NCBI GenBank assembly: GCA_934631055.1
Contig: CAKTXP010000023.1
Location: 1-21,184 of the forward strand
Reading direction: 5' to 3'
Length of the DNA: 21,184 nt
Source of the DNA: an uncultured Clostridia bacterium
GTDB lineage: Bacteria > Bacillota > Clostridia > Christensenellales > Aristaeellaceae
The notes under the pieces are model-generated. The model searched no databases. It was not told the origin of the DNA and saw only the letters and a list, made by a program, of their open reading frames with translations. A program made the position numbers and the translations under genes. Below, one piece after another: positions 21,064 through 21,184 of this stretch (the first letter of the stretch is position 1; the number at the start of each line of letters is the position of its first letter).

Positions 21064-21184
21064 GGGTCTATCCCGAATTTTGTGTAAACATTCTCCGCGA
21101 GTGTAACCAGCAGAAACTGGTATGAGGCGGTGGCGGTCTGACCGATACCGCCTTTTCTCTACCATAACGCTGACGGAACCGGAT
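21064..21184 (+). mobile_element. Left end of an IS256-like insertion sequence (runs off the window)
   Basis: GGGTCTATCCCGAATTTTGT and the following GTAAACA (21064-21090) resemble terminal inverted repeats of IS256-family elements, which typically contain TTGTGTAAA. Shortly inside lies the hairpin GGCGGT...ACCGCC followed by TTTT (about 21127-21157), which may block transcription entering the element. No transposase frame can be read before the window ends. It appears to interrupt the transposase fragment at 20840-21061. Confidence 0.5.

Overview
The window looks like chromosome of an anaerobic, fairly GC-rich member of the Clostridia (Bacillota), probably a gut-type organism. The evidence is a T-box leader, PyrR attenuation, strong AGGAGG ribosome binding sites with TTGACA/TATAAT promoters, PyrK/PyrD (class 1B) pyrimidine synthesis, an archaeal-type AspRS with GatCAB, a hybrid cluster protein and an exported FMN-carrying flavoprotein. 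I cannot name the genus.

Layout. 1-3434 (minus): two single-gene units, an exported FMN/FAD reductase and glutamate dehydrogenase, each with its own promoter and terminator. 3584-8837 (minus): operon aspS-gatC-gatA-gatB for tRNA-dependent amidation, behind a T-box leader and closed by a bidirectional terminator repeat. 8926-11852 (plus): a YbjN-like protein, an Xre regulator with a small membrane protein, and an alpha/beta hydrolase, followed by a 95-bp tandem duplication and a large terminator hairpin. 11896-17809 (minus): the pyrimidine operon pyrR-pyrB-pyrC-pyrF-pyrK-pyrD with a PyrR attenuator in its leader. 17876-20664 (minus): hcp followed by an unrecognised cysteine-rich, U32-like protein, with a probable gene remnant after it. 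20840-21184 (plus): debris of two insertion sequences.

How it fits together. AspRS (probably non-discriminating) charges tRNA-Asn with Asp and GatCAB amidates it; the leader that controls both carries the overlapping codons GAA and AAC, so it could sense tRNA-Glu as well as tRNA-Asn. PyrR reads uridine nucleotide levels and controls five de novo pyrimidine genes (carAB and pyrE are not here). GDH links ammonia to glutamate. Hcp suggests defence against NO or hydroxylamine, and the U32-like protein probably works with it.

The least explained material is (1) a composite, hairpin-rich intergenic repeat placed in sense just before gatC and pyrF, with an inverted partial copy after pyrD; hairpin arms differ between copies but keep their pairing; (2) the hcp/U32-like pair; (3) the exported reductase, which lacks the usual fumarate-reductase arginine motif. 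No rRNA, tRNA or CRISPR array was seen.
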